From the IMG/VR virus record IMGVR_UViG_3300028298_000032, positions 1 to 24,340 of that record: a stretch of 24,340 bases of DNA, one strand, 5' to 3'. Positions within the stretch are counted from its first letter, which is position 1. Each line of letters starts with the position of its first letter. A program made the position numbers and the translations under genes. Origin of the DNA: a virus. Below, piece after piece: positions 6,688 through 12,325 of the stretch. The notes beneath the pieces were generated by a model. It was not told where the DNA came from and ran no database searches. It saw only the letters and a program-made list of their open reading frames with translations.

Positions 6688-6908
6688 CACCTGAACCAAT
6701 TAATGTACATCTCTCATTTGCCAACATAGAGTATAATTGCCCTTATTGCGGATGGAAAGGATCAGACAAAGATGACAAACTATTGAATCTCTGCAACAAG
6801 AATAAATCTGGTTATACGAAAGTAATATGTCCTGAGTGTGGTTCACGTCACGGATTCACATACAATTACAAATGTGATGCAGTAGCGTTTAAACTTGAGA
6901 AGCCATGA
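6684..6908 (+). CDS. Small zinc-ribbon protein
   Basis: A 74-aa protein with two CxxC knuckles, C-P-Y-C near residue 19 and C-P-E-C near residue 50, spaced by ~30 residues: a classical zinc ribbon. The ribosome site AAAAGGAG lies just upstream, and both ends overlap neighbours as ATGA. Zinc ribbons often bind nucleic acids or proteins; nothing more specific can be said. Confidence 0.6.
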   Translation: MTPEPINVHLSFANIEYNCPYCGWKGSDKDDKLLNLCNKNKSGYTKVICPECGSRHGFTYNYKCDAVAFKLEKP

Positions 6909-7144
6909 AATCACTGAAAGAAATATCAAATGAGGAGTTGCTGGAAGAACTTGCCAACCAGATATCTAATTATCTCTGGAAGAAACCAGATGCAATTGAA
7001 GAGGCTGAAGCCGAAGTCCTTGAAAGGATGAAACCCCCTGACTGGACTAAGCTGAAAGAACAATTTAAAGAATGGTTCGGCGATAATCCACAGCATGCAA
7101 CATACCACCAAGTATTCTATTTTCTAACTAACCAAAAGGAATAA
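6905..7144 (+). CDS. Small protein with SNEELL N-terminal module
   Basis: A 79-aa acidic helical protein. Its N-terminus (MKSLKEISNEELLEELANQ ... AEVLERMKPPD) shares a module with the protein at 5365-5637, including a 17-bp identical DNA stretch, TCAAATGAGGAGTTGCT. The second half (KLKEQFKEWFGDNPQHATYHQVFYFLTN) differs and lacks the Cys cluster. It looks like a duplicated module joined to a different C-terminus. Function unknown. Confidence 0.55.
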   Translation: MKSLKEISNEELLEELANQISNYLWKKPDAIEEAEAEVLERMKPPDWTKLKEQFKEWFGDNPQHATYHQVFYFLTNQKE

Positions 7145-7148
7145 ATAG

Positions 7149-7256
7149 ATGAAAATAACCAGCTCATACAGTATCACCCGCACCGTTAGCAGTGATAGCC
7201 TAACGGGTGTTAATCAGGTAGAGGTATTCCAGCGTGTTACCCATTGGCGACCCTGA
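7149..7256 (+). CDS. Possible 35-aa small ORF, or non-coding structured segment
   Basis: An ATG at 7149, four bases after the preceding stop, opens a 35-codon frame ending VFQRVTHWRP. The VTHW ending faintly resembles the VTHW tail of DUF551-type phage proteins, so this may be a remnant. The same bases carry nested inverted repeats (see 7157-7266), so a structured RNA is an alternative. Coding status is undecided. Confidence 0.25.
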   Translation: MKITSSYSITRTVSSDSLTGVNQVEVFQRVTHWRP

Positions 7257-7266
7257 ACGGCTGGTT
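7157..7266 (+). other. Segment with nested inverted repeats, possible structured RNA
   Basis: AACCAGC (7157-7163) can pair with GCTGGTT (7260-7266), closing a ~110-base region that is followed by T residues. Inside, CCGTTAG (7183-7189) pairs with CTAACGG (7200-7206), and TATCAC (7172-7177) with GTGATA (7192-7197). The last two helices interleave, so they are either pseudoknotted or mutually exclusive. The gene-poor setting (7145-7283) makes an RNA element plausible but unproven. Confidence 0.35.
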
Positions 7267-7283
7267 TTTAAACAAACAAAACT

Positions 7284-7478
7284 ATGAAACAATTTGACAT
7301 TCATCAAGAGGCAGTCAAGTACGCCCGTACTCACATCGTACCGGAAGACGAGTCGGAAGAATGCGAAACTATCGACCTGGTTAAACACCTGGAGTTATTC
7401 GCCACTCAGATGATCGAACGTAGCCGGGCGAAGGCAGTACATAAAGTAAACTTCGACGATTCATTCAACTTCAAGTAA
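7284..7478 (+). CDS. Small acidic hypothetical protein
   Basis: A 64-aa protein rich in Glu/Asp in its middle (VPEDESEECETIDLVKHLELFATQMIERSRAKA). The helical pattern, with an Asp/Glu cluster followed by an amphipathic helix, is common in small phage proteins. The stop overlaps a following short ORF as TAATG. The leader AAACAAACAAAACT is the A-rich type used in Bacteroidota. No family recognised. Confidence 0.5.
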   Translation: MKQFDIHQEAVKYARTHIVPEDESEECETIDLVKHLELFATQMIERSRAKAVHKVNFDDSFNFK

Positions 7479-7582
7479 TGGAACTGCACTTCGTTGCCGT
7501 TGGGGTTAAAATATTCATCGTTATCGTGATGCAGCTAACCGAAGTTGGCGATTACGAAGCACAAAATTTCAAACTTAAATAA
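7478..7582 (+). CDS. Possible 34-aa small protein
   Basis: ATG 7478 shares its A with the preceding stop (TAATG) and opens a 34-codon frame with a hydrophobic centre (FVAVGVKIFIVIVMQL) and a polar tail. Translational coupling is the main support. The hydrophobic stretch is just long enough to touch or span a membrane. Too short for comparison by eye. Confidence 0.35.
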   Translation: MELHFVAVGVKIFIVIVMQLTEVGDYEAQNFKLK

Positions 7583-7611
7583 ATGTTTAATCGAAGCACA
7601 ATAGTTCATTT

Positions 7612-7644
7612 CAGCACTACACCGCCAATTTTGGTTAGGTGCTG
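7612..7644 (+). repeat. Hairpin at the left edge of the methyltransferase cassette
   Basis: CAGCAC (7612-7617) pairs with GTGCTG (7639-7644), with an inner palindrome CCAATTTTGG (7625-7634) at its tip. It directly abuts the inverted-repeat copy GTTATAAGCC at 7644-7653. No gene covers 7583-7700. The structure could be a recombination-related fold or a transcript-end stem. Confidence 0.5.
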
Positions 7645-7653
7645 TTATAAGCC
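7644..7653 (+). repeat. Left inverted repeat of methyltransferase cassette (GTTATAAGCC)
   Basis: GTTATAAGCC here is the exact reverse complement of GGCTTATAAC at 8532-8541. The two copies bracket the methyltransferase gene 7701-8528 almost tightly, 47 bases before its start and 3 bases after its stop, suggesting a mobile or recombined cassette boundary. Confidence 0.55.
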
Positions 7654-7700
7654 GTTTTTTTAGGCGGATAAATTTTAACTAACAACAAAATAAAAAAAAT

Positions 7701-8528
7701 ATGATTTACAGAGACCATTTTCAAAACTACAAACGCTATACAATTCCAAAAGCACAATTGATTATAGCTGATATTCCTTATAACTTAGGAAATAATGCCT
7801 ATGCTTCAAATCCAGCTTGGTATAAAGACGGAGACAATAGCAATGGAGAAAGTGCTTTGGCTGGTAAAAGTTTTTTTGATACCGATGAGGATTTTCGCAC
7901 TGCTGAGTTTATGCACTTTTGCTCAACTATGCTAAAACATGAAAGCAAACCTAAAAAAGTTGAAGGAGAAGCAAGGCAAAAAGGTGATGCACCTTGTATG
8001 ATTATCTTTTGTGCGTTTGACCAACAAATGTATTTGATTGAACTTGCTAAAAGATACGGATTGAATAATTATATAAACTTAGTTTTTCGTAAAAACTTTT
8101 CTGCTCAAGTGTTAAAAGCAAATATGAAAGTTGTGGGAAATTGCGAATATGGTTTGATTTTGTACCGTGATAGATTGCCAAAATTCAGAAATAATGGAAA
8201 AATGATTTTTAATTGTATGGATTGGCTGAGAGATGAAGAAAACAAAAAGATACACCCAACCCAAAAACCTATTGAATTACTTAAAAGATTAATTGAAATA
8301 TTTACAGATGAAGGAGATGTAGTAATTGACCCTTGTGCAGGAAGTGGAAGCACAATTGTCGCCGCTGAAAGATTGAATAGAAAAGGGTTTGGATTTGAGA
8401 TTAAGAAAGATTTTTGGACTAAAGCAAACCAATGGATTGAAGAAGAAAAACAAATAAAAAAGGATATTCAAGAGTTTGGATTTGCTAAAAGTCAGATGGA
8501 AAAAGGCGCACCTACGCTGTGGTCTTAA
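7701..8528 (+). CDS. DNA methyltransferase, beta class, DIPY variant (MTase 3)
   Basis: A 275-aa DNA methyltransferase. Motif IV reads ADIPYNLG (DIPY at 24-27) instead of the usual (D/N/S)PPY, HPTQKP is at 185-190 and the SAM-binding DPCAGSGST at 210-218, giving the beta order. The long stretch between residues 30 and 180 holds the target-recognition region. N6-adenine is the likely target because of the initial Asp in motif IV, but the base and site are not provable here. The gene looks A/T-richer than its neighbours, has no visible promoter, and is flanked by 10-bp inverted repeats. It lacks the clamp-motif tail of the other two methyltransferases (it ends APTLWS). Probably an independently acquired anti-restriction gene. 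Confidence 0.87.
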   Translation: MIYRDHFQNYKRYTIPKAQLIIADIPYNLGNNAYASNPAWYKDGDNSNGESALAGKSFFDTDEDFRTAEFMHFCSTMLKHESKPKKVEGEARQKGDAPCMIIFCAFDQQMYLIELAKRYGLNNYINLVFRKNFSAQVLKANMKVVGNCEYGLILYRDRLPKFRNNGKMIFNCMDWLRDEENKKIHPTQKPIELLKRLIEIFTDEGDVVIDPCAGSGSTIVAAERLNRKGFGFEIKKDFWTKANQWIEEEKQIKKDIQEFGFAKSQMEKGAPTLWS

Positions 8529-8529
8529 A

Positions 8530-8622
8530 ATGGCTTATAACGTTTGGATAATGGGAGCGTTAATAAGTGATTCAGATGAAATGAGAATCTGGAAAAATAC
8601 AATAGGGAAATTAAAAAACTAA
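8530..8622 (+). CDS. Possible 30-aa ORF overlapping the right inverted repeat
   Basis: ATG 8530, one base after the methyltransferase stop, opens 30 codons (MAYNVWIMGALISDSDEMRI...). Part of it (TTTGGATAATGG at 8543) is repeated at 9136 within the end of the gene at 8955-9158, so it may be a remnant left by the cassette rather than a functional gene. Confidence 0.25.
   Translation: MAYNVWIMGALISDSDEMRIWKNTIGKLKN
8532..8541 (+). repeat. Right inverted repeat of methyltransferase cassette (GGCTTATAAC)
   Basis: Exact reverse complement of 7644-7653, placed three bases after the stop of the methyltransferase. No target-site duplication was obvious outside the pair, and there is no transposase within it, so it is not a self-sufficient transposon. 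Confidence 0.55.
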
Positions 8623-8689
8623 ACAAATGATAGGCAGTGGAATGTATGCAGGCAAAATATATTTAAACATAATCTTAAAGGAATTAACA

Positions 8690-9025
8690 ATGATTGATCA
8701 ACGTAAATATTTCTACAAAGAGGTTTTAATGCCTACACTTGAAGCCAGTAAGCGAACGCTCGACATCTTTGATCTGGTCGGGAGGGAAGGTAAGTTAGAG
8801 CCGAAATTTAAAACAGCAAGTGCAATACATTCAGAACTGACACAACTTGTCATTGATTACGATAAATTAACCTTAATAGAAGCAAATGAAAGATTTAAAG
8901 ACATCATCAGAAGAAACGCTCCTGCCAAACATTCGTTATATCGTACAGTTATCAATGCCTGGAGGAAAGCGTTTTCTGGACGAGTGGGTCGTGCTGGAAA
9001 AAACTCCGACAGCGACAAAAGTTAA
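8690..9025 (+). CDS. Hypothetical helical protein
   Basis: A 111-aa protein. ATG 8690 is chosen over the in-frame ATG 8627 because AAAGGAATT lies upstream at the right distance. The first ~80 residues are helical (YFYKEVLMPTLEASKRTLDIFDL ... AIHSELTQLVIDYDKLTLIEANERF). The last ~35 residues become basic and irregular (GRVGRAGKNSDSDKS) where the gene overlaps the following frame, so the true C-terminus may be altered by a frameshift. Function unknown. Confidence 0.45.
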   Translation: MIDQRKYFYKEVLMPTLEASKRTLDIFDLVGREGKLEPKFKTASAIHSELTQLVIDYDKLTLIEANERFKDIIRRNAPAKHSLYRTVINAWRKAFSGRVGRAGKNSDSDKS

Positions 9026-9158
9026 AGGTCTGGAAGCTGGAATACATTGGTACGATAATTACTGGATTGAACAAACGGCAAAAGTCACATTCCGTATCCC
9101 GTTTGCTAAAGTCAACCTGAGAATGAGGATTAAGTTTTGGATAATGGAGCATTTATGA
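8955..9158 (+). CDS. Small hypothetical protein
   Basis: From ATG 8955, 67 aa; an in-frame ATG at 8886 would give 90 aa. It is strand-rich (KRFLDEWVVLEKTPTATKVKGLEAGIHWYDNYWIEQTAKVTFRIP) with a basic C-terminal helix. Coding is supported by the ATGA overlap with the glycosyltransferase that follows. It overlaps the upstream frame by 71 bases or more, which is unusual here and leaves its start open. Confidence 0.45.
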   Translation: MPGGKRFLDEWVVLEKTPTATKVKGLEAGIHWYDNYWIEQTAKVTFRIPFAKVNLRMRIKFWIMEHL

Positions 9159-9781
9159 AAAACCCCTTTGACCACTTTGACCGGATCTTTTTAATCAATC
9201 TCCCCGAACGCACCGACCGCCTAATGGAGTCGCTGGCCGAATGCGCAAAGGTTGGCATTCAGAACCGCGTTGAGGTAGTGGAAGGGATTAAGAAAGGAAC
9301 CATCGGACTCACCGCTACCGTTTACAACATCCTAAGCAGTATCGATCAATATGAAACGGTACTGATCCTCGAAGATGACATAAAATGGGTTAACAATCCG
9401 CTCCCCTCATTGAGAATCGCAATGGAACAAATATGCTGGGAAGATTGGGATATGTTGTACCTCGGAGCTTTGACAAAGCAACGCCTCAAACTACGTTACC
9501 CGAACTGGTATCGCCTGACATATGGGTATTGTTGTCACGCCGTTGTGTATAACGCAAGAGTGATCCCGGCGGTGTTAACATTGTTACGATCTTATCTCAA
9601 TAAGACCGCCGTAATAGATCGACTGTATGCTGAATACCTACAACCCAATCATTCGTGCTACCTGATCTCGCCAATGATAGCAGACCAGCGACCCTCATTC
9701 TCAAACCTCGAAAACAAGTATGCAGATTACAACCTATTGAAACACTTTGAACAAATGCAGAGTTACAGTAAATCGAGATAA
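9155..9781 (+). CDS. GT25-like glycosyltransferase
   Basis: A 208-aa protein from ATG 9155, which overlaps the upstream stop as ATGA (the TTG at 9137 is rejected). It follows the glycosyltransferase family 25 layout: FDRIFLINLPERTDRL at the N-terminus, an EGI segment, ATVYNILSS, the acidic metal-binding LILEDDI near residue 75, then W-D-M-L-Y-L-G and HAVVYNARV. Family 25 enzymes transfer sugars in LPS or on proteins. In a phage this could decorate a virion protein or alter the host surface to exclude other phages. It sits just upstream of an exported protein and the terminase promoter, so it is probably a lysogeny or accessory gene, not a core virion gene. Confidence 0.75.
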   Translation: MKNPFDHFDRIFLINLPERTDRLMESLAECAKVGIQNRVEVVEGIKKGTIGLTATVYNILSSIDQYETVLILEDDIKWVNNPLPSLRIAMEQICWEDWDMLYLGALTKQRLKLRYPNWYRLTYGYCCHAVVYNARVIPAVLTLLRSYLNKTAVIDRLYAEYLQPNHSCYLISPMIADQRPSFSNLENKYADYNLLKHFEQMQSYSKSR

Positions 9782-9782
9782 A

Positions 9783-10148
9783 ATGAAAAACAGAATTATG
9801 ATTATTGCTTTTATGCTGGCTGGATTAGTAGCTATGGCACAAACACCCGACACAACTACTTACGAATATTGCGAAGTAGTAGCGATAACAAAAAACCTTT
9901 CAGATATTGGTAAGGTGGGTGATGTAAATGTATTTTTAGACTTTGGTGGTCCGTTTCAATTCTCACCAGAAAACCCATTAAAAGACGACAAAGAAAAGGA
10001 CTTGATTTTCGGCTCCCAGGTTGACTGCCTGAATTACCTTGCTATAAAAGGATGGAAGGTAGGCCAAACTGCAATGTACCTTCAGTTGGGTTCGTTAGTG
10101 CAACGAAGTCTTACGAGATATACCCTATCCAGGCCAAAATACAGATAA
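9783..10148 (+). CDS. Exported hypothetical protein (signal peptide)
   Basis: A 121-aa protein from ATG 9783. Residues 1-19 are a signal peptide: basic MKNR, a hydrophobic core (IMIIAFMLAGLVA) and a cleavage site after VAMA, leaving Gln at the mature N-terminus, the form common in Bacteroidota. The mature part has strand and loop character (YEYCEVVAITKNL, DVNVFLDFGG, LAIKGWKVGQTAMYLQLGS) and two Cys residues, with no lipobox. It starts two bases after the glycosyltransferase stop. Function unknown; a periplasmic or surface role such as superinfection exclusion is speculative. Confidence 0.6.
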   Translation: MKNRIMIIAFMLAGLVAMAQTPDTTTYEYCEVVAITKNLSDIGKVGDVNVFLDFGGPFQFSPENPLKDDKEKDLIFGSQVDCLNYLAIKGWKVGQTAMYLQLGSLVQRSLTRYTLSRPKYR

Positions 10149-10159
10149 TGTATTGTAAA

Positions 10160-10190
10160 TTGACAAATGACTGATTTTTAATTATCTTTG
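10160..10190 (+). promoter_or_regulatory. Late-type promoter for the terminase operon
   Basis: TTGACAAA at 10160-10167 and TATCTTTG at 10183-10190 are separated by 15 bases and followed by T. The element is identical in layout to those at 12429 and 21802. The predicted transcription start lies at the ATG of the next gene (10195), implying a leaderless message. Confidence 0.7.
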
Positions 10191-10194
10191 TACT

Positions 10195-10551
10195 ATGCTG
10201 ATAATACCAACCGTACTTGAAAACCTGACCAGTCGAAAGGATGGTACGTGGAAAATTACACTTGGATCGAATGAATTATTACCCGATCAAGTAAAGGAAC
10301 TTGCAGCCGCTTTGAATAAGTTTATTTTCACCGCAATCAAAGTTGATGAATTCCGCTCAGAGGAAAAGGACACGCTGGATCAGCTCGAATCTGGCTTTGA
10401 GGAAACAGGTAAAACACAATCACAACGAATCCGGGCGGTATTATTCCTGCTTTGGAAACAGGATAATAAAGGGTTCACTGAATTTGATACTTATTACAAA
10501 CATTCGACAGAGTTGTATATAAATCACTTGAAAACAAAGATAGACCCGTAA
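10195..10551 (+). CDS. Hypothetical protein upstream of terminase
   Basis: A 118-aa protein. The N-terminus (LIIPTVLENLTSRKDGTWKITLGSNEL) gives two strands followed by DQVKELAAALNKFIFTAIKVDEF. The rest is helical with SQRIRAVLFLLWKQD and an aromatic segment YYKHSTELYINHLKTK. The start is fixed by the promoter lying directly against it and by the lack of another in-frame ATG nearby. It is the first gene of the late operon, so a packaging or regulatory accessory role is possible. No family assigned. Confidence 0.6.
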   Translation: MLIIPTVLENLTSRKDGTWKITLGSNELLPDQVKELAAALNKFIFTAIKVDEFRSEEKDTLDQLESGFEETGKTQSQRIRAVLFLLWKQDNKGFTEFDTYYKHSTELYINHLKTKIDP

Positions 10552-10599
10552 GTGTAAAGAAACGTTACAACTAATGTGTAAAGAAACCTTACACTTATT
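10552..10599 (+). repeat. Two 24-bp imperfect tandem repeats before the small terminase
   Basis: The unit begins GTGTAAAGAAAC and starts at 10552 and 10576. The second copy contains a clean dyad, GTGTAA-N7-TTACAC (10576-10594); the first is the same with one changed arm base. They fill most of the gap between the gene ending at 10551 and the small terminase start at 10620. Candidate terminase-binding (pac or cos-like) site or operator. Confidence 0.6.
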
Positions 10600-10619
10600 T
10601 ACTGGTAATATACTGGGAA

Positions 10620-10925
10620 ATGGCATACAAGAAACCACCGAAAGAAACTCAATTTAAAAAAGGATACGATCCACGTCGGTCAACAAAGGGAAAGCAGAAA
10701 GTTCCTATCGATGTTGCACTAGATCAGGTTGACCCGATTACATTAATCAAGGCAATCAATAAGTTTGCCAACAAAGGTAATATGAAAGCTGCTGAAATGT
10801 TACTCGAGCGCATCTACGGAAAGGTAAATCAGTTGGTTGATCTCACCGTTACCGAGCAGCCTTTTTTCGATATGACAAAAAACATCAAGGAGAAGGATGT
10901 TCCAACCGACGACAGCACTTCATAA
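10620..10925 (+). CDS. terS: Putative terminase small subunit
   Basis: A 101-aa protein directly upstream of the large terminase, overlapping it by 29 bases. The N-terminus is basic and Gly/Pro-rich (ETQFKKGYDPRRSTKGKQKVP), like DNA-packaging proteins of the DUF5681 type. The middle holds ALDQVDPITLIKAINKFANKGNMKAAEMLLERIYGKVNQ, the A-A-x-x-L-(L/D)-R-x-x-G-K pattern typical of small terminase subunits. It would recognise the packaging site and load the large subunit. The assignment rests on that pattern and on position; the family is divergent. Confidence 0.65.
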   Translation: MAYKKPPKETQFKKGYDPRRSTKGKQKVPIDVALDQVDPITLIKAINKFANKGNMKAAEMLLERIYGKVNQLVDLTVTEQPFFDMTKNIKEKDVPTDDSTS

Positions 10926-12069
10926 GATTTGTGAGCTATCAAAAAAGAAACGCATCATTCCCGGCGGCACTTCCGCAGGTAAGACCATAGCTATACTGAT
11001 ATGGTTGATTACATACGCTACAACGTACCCAAACAAAGAGATCAGCGTAATCAGCGAGACCATACCTCATCTTCGCCGTGGGGCTTTAAAAGACTTCCTA
11101 AAGATTATGCAGACCAGCGGCCGCTTCCGTGTGGATGGTTACAACAAGTCGCTTCTCAAATACACATTCTCAAATAACAGTTATATTGAATTCTTCTCTG
11201 CCGATCAAGAGACCAGGCTAACAGGTGCCCGGCGGGATGTGATGTTCATCAACGAAGCGAATAACGTATCATGGGAGGCTTATCATGCCCTGGCAATCCG
11301 GACCAACGAAATCATATTCATTGACTTTAATCCAACGTGCGAGTTCTGGGTGCATACCGAATTGATGAATGATCCGGATAGTGAGACGTTGATATTAACT
11401 TACATTGACAACGAATCACTGAACGAATCAATTAAGTACGATATTGAGACAGCACGAGAGAAGGCAAAAGACTCGCCATACTGGGAAAACTGGTGGCGAG
11501 TGTATGGATTAGGTCAGATCGGAGTAACAGAAGGCCTGATATATCGCAACTGGGCGCAAATAGACGACTCGCAGTTCCCTTTCACCTCGGAGCAGTACTT
11601 TGCTATCGACTGGGGATTTACAAACTCCCCTACGGTCTTAATCCGGGTTGCCTTCATTCGGGACGAAATCTATGTGCATGAGGAAATCTACGAAACAGGA
11701 CTGAGTAACGCCGAACTGATAGGCCGTATTCGTGCCAAACAGATCACACGACAGTTTATTGTTGCCGACTCAGAAGACCCAAAGTCAATCAGCGAGTTAG
11801 CCGCGGCCGGGTTAAATGTGACAGGATCGGTAAAGTTCCCGGGATATGTGAACAAGGCTATCGAGTTGCTCCAACAACGTAAGATACTGGTAACGAAGTC
11901 ATCGACAAACGTGATTAAGGAACTCCGGCAATACCAGTGGATGTACGACAAGAAGTTGAATAAGTATATCAATACGCCGGTCAAGGAGTGGGATCACGGG
12001 ATGGATTGCCTTAAAGATTTGAACTTTATTGTATCACAGCCACAACGTAAGATCAAACAGTGGAATTAA
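10897..12069 (+). CDS. terL: Terminase large subunit (packaging ATPase-nuclease)
   Basis: A 390-aa large terminase, slightly short for the family. ATPase domain: Walker A GGTSAGKT (23-30), Walker B DVMFINEAN (114-122), and the coupling segment IIFIDFNPT (~139-147). Nuclease domain: FAIDWGFTNSPT with D238, a second acidic patch at IVADSEDPKS (D291), and DHGMDCLKD near the end (D366/D370), consistent with an RNase H-like fold. The start ATG 10897 has GGAGAAGG just upstream and overlaps the small subunit. It would translocate phage DNA into the prohead through the portal encoded downstream and cut it. Confidence 0.95.
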   Translation: MFQPTTALHKICELSKKKRIIPGGTSAGKTIAILIWLITYATTYPNKEISVISETIPHLRRGALKDFLKIMQTSGRFRVDGYNKSLLKYTFSNNSYIEFFSADQETRLTGARRDVMFINEANNVSWEAYHALAIRTNEIIFIDFNPTCEFWVHTELMNDPDSETLILTYIDNESLNESIKYDIETAREKAKDSPYWENWWRVYGLGQIGVTEGLIYRNWAQIDDSQFPFTSEQYFAIDWGFTNSPTVLIRVAFIRDEIYVHEEIYETGLSNAELIGRIRAKQITRQFIVADSEDPKSISELAAAGLNVTGSVKFPGYVNKAIELLQQRKILVTKSSTNVIKELRQYQWMYDKKLNKYINTPVKEWDHGMDCLKDLNFIVSQPQRKIKQWN

Positions 12070-12233
12070 TGCGATTTGTAATACTATTCATTGCACTTCC
12101 TTTCATCCTTACTTTTCTTTTGGTGTGGTGGGCCGGGATAATCGTATGCACGTTGGTAATCTTTTTATTAATCCCCTTTACTAAGTTTCGGTTTTTTGCA
12201 ATCCATCCTATATTAAACACCTTTATTCTTTAA
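12069..12233 (+). CDS. Small two-pass membrane protein
   Basis: A 54-aa protein whose ATG shares a base with the terminase stop (TAATG). It is almost entirely hydrophobic: FVILFIALPFILTFLLVWW, then AGIIVCTLVIFLLIPF, then a short basic/aromatic tail (TKFRFF). Two membrane helices are likely. Position next to the terminase and size are compatible with a holin-like protein, but holins of this kind are diverse and no endolysin is visible nearby. Confidence 0.5.
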   Translation: MRFVILFIALPFILTFLLVWWAGIIVCTLVIFLLIPFTKFRFFAIHPILNTFIL

Positions 12234-12260
12234 TCCATCATCATTCAATTCATTATAAAT

Positions 12261-12301
12261 AAGATATGTTCATCATATCTTTATCATATGTTGTACATAT
12301 G
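12261..12301 (+). repeat. Adjacent inverted repeats in the intergenic region
   Basis: AAGATATG-TTCAT-CATATCTT (12261-12281) is a perfect 8-bp stem with a 5-base loop. It is followed by CATATG-TTGTA-CATATG (12285-12301). Neither has a T-run, so they look more like protein-binding dyads than a terminator. They lie between the membrane protein and the promoter at 12429. Confidence 0.5.
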
Positions 12302-12325
12302 GAAAATGAAAATGAAAATGAAAAT
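12302..12325 (+). repeat. GAAAAT microsatellite (4 perfect units)
   Basis: Four tandem GAAAAT units, followed by degenerate copies up to about 12355. The interval 12234-12428 shows no credible ORF (longest ATG frame about 15 codons) and is strongly purine-biased on this strand. Confidence 0.7.

Noticed and set aside
7084-7092. Single DnaA-box-like sequence near 7084 and another near 15719
   Set aside because: Each has a mismatch, they lie inside genes and they do not cluster, so they do not indicate an origin.
7175-7253. Possible tRNA-like segment (GGTAGAG D-loop-like string beside CGGGTG/CACCCG)
   Set aside because: The arm order is reversed and there is no T-arm TTCGA-like loop or plausible anticodon arm; probably coincidental.
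7198-7640. Integron attC-like core sites (GCCTAAC at 7198, GTTAGGT at 7634)
   Set aside because: They are over 400 bases apart, outside normal attC length, with no proper complementary arms between them and no integrase in the window.
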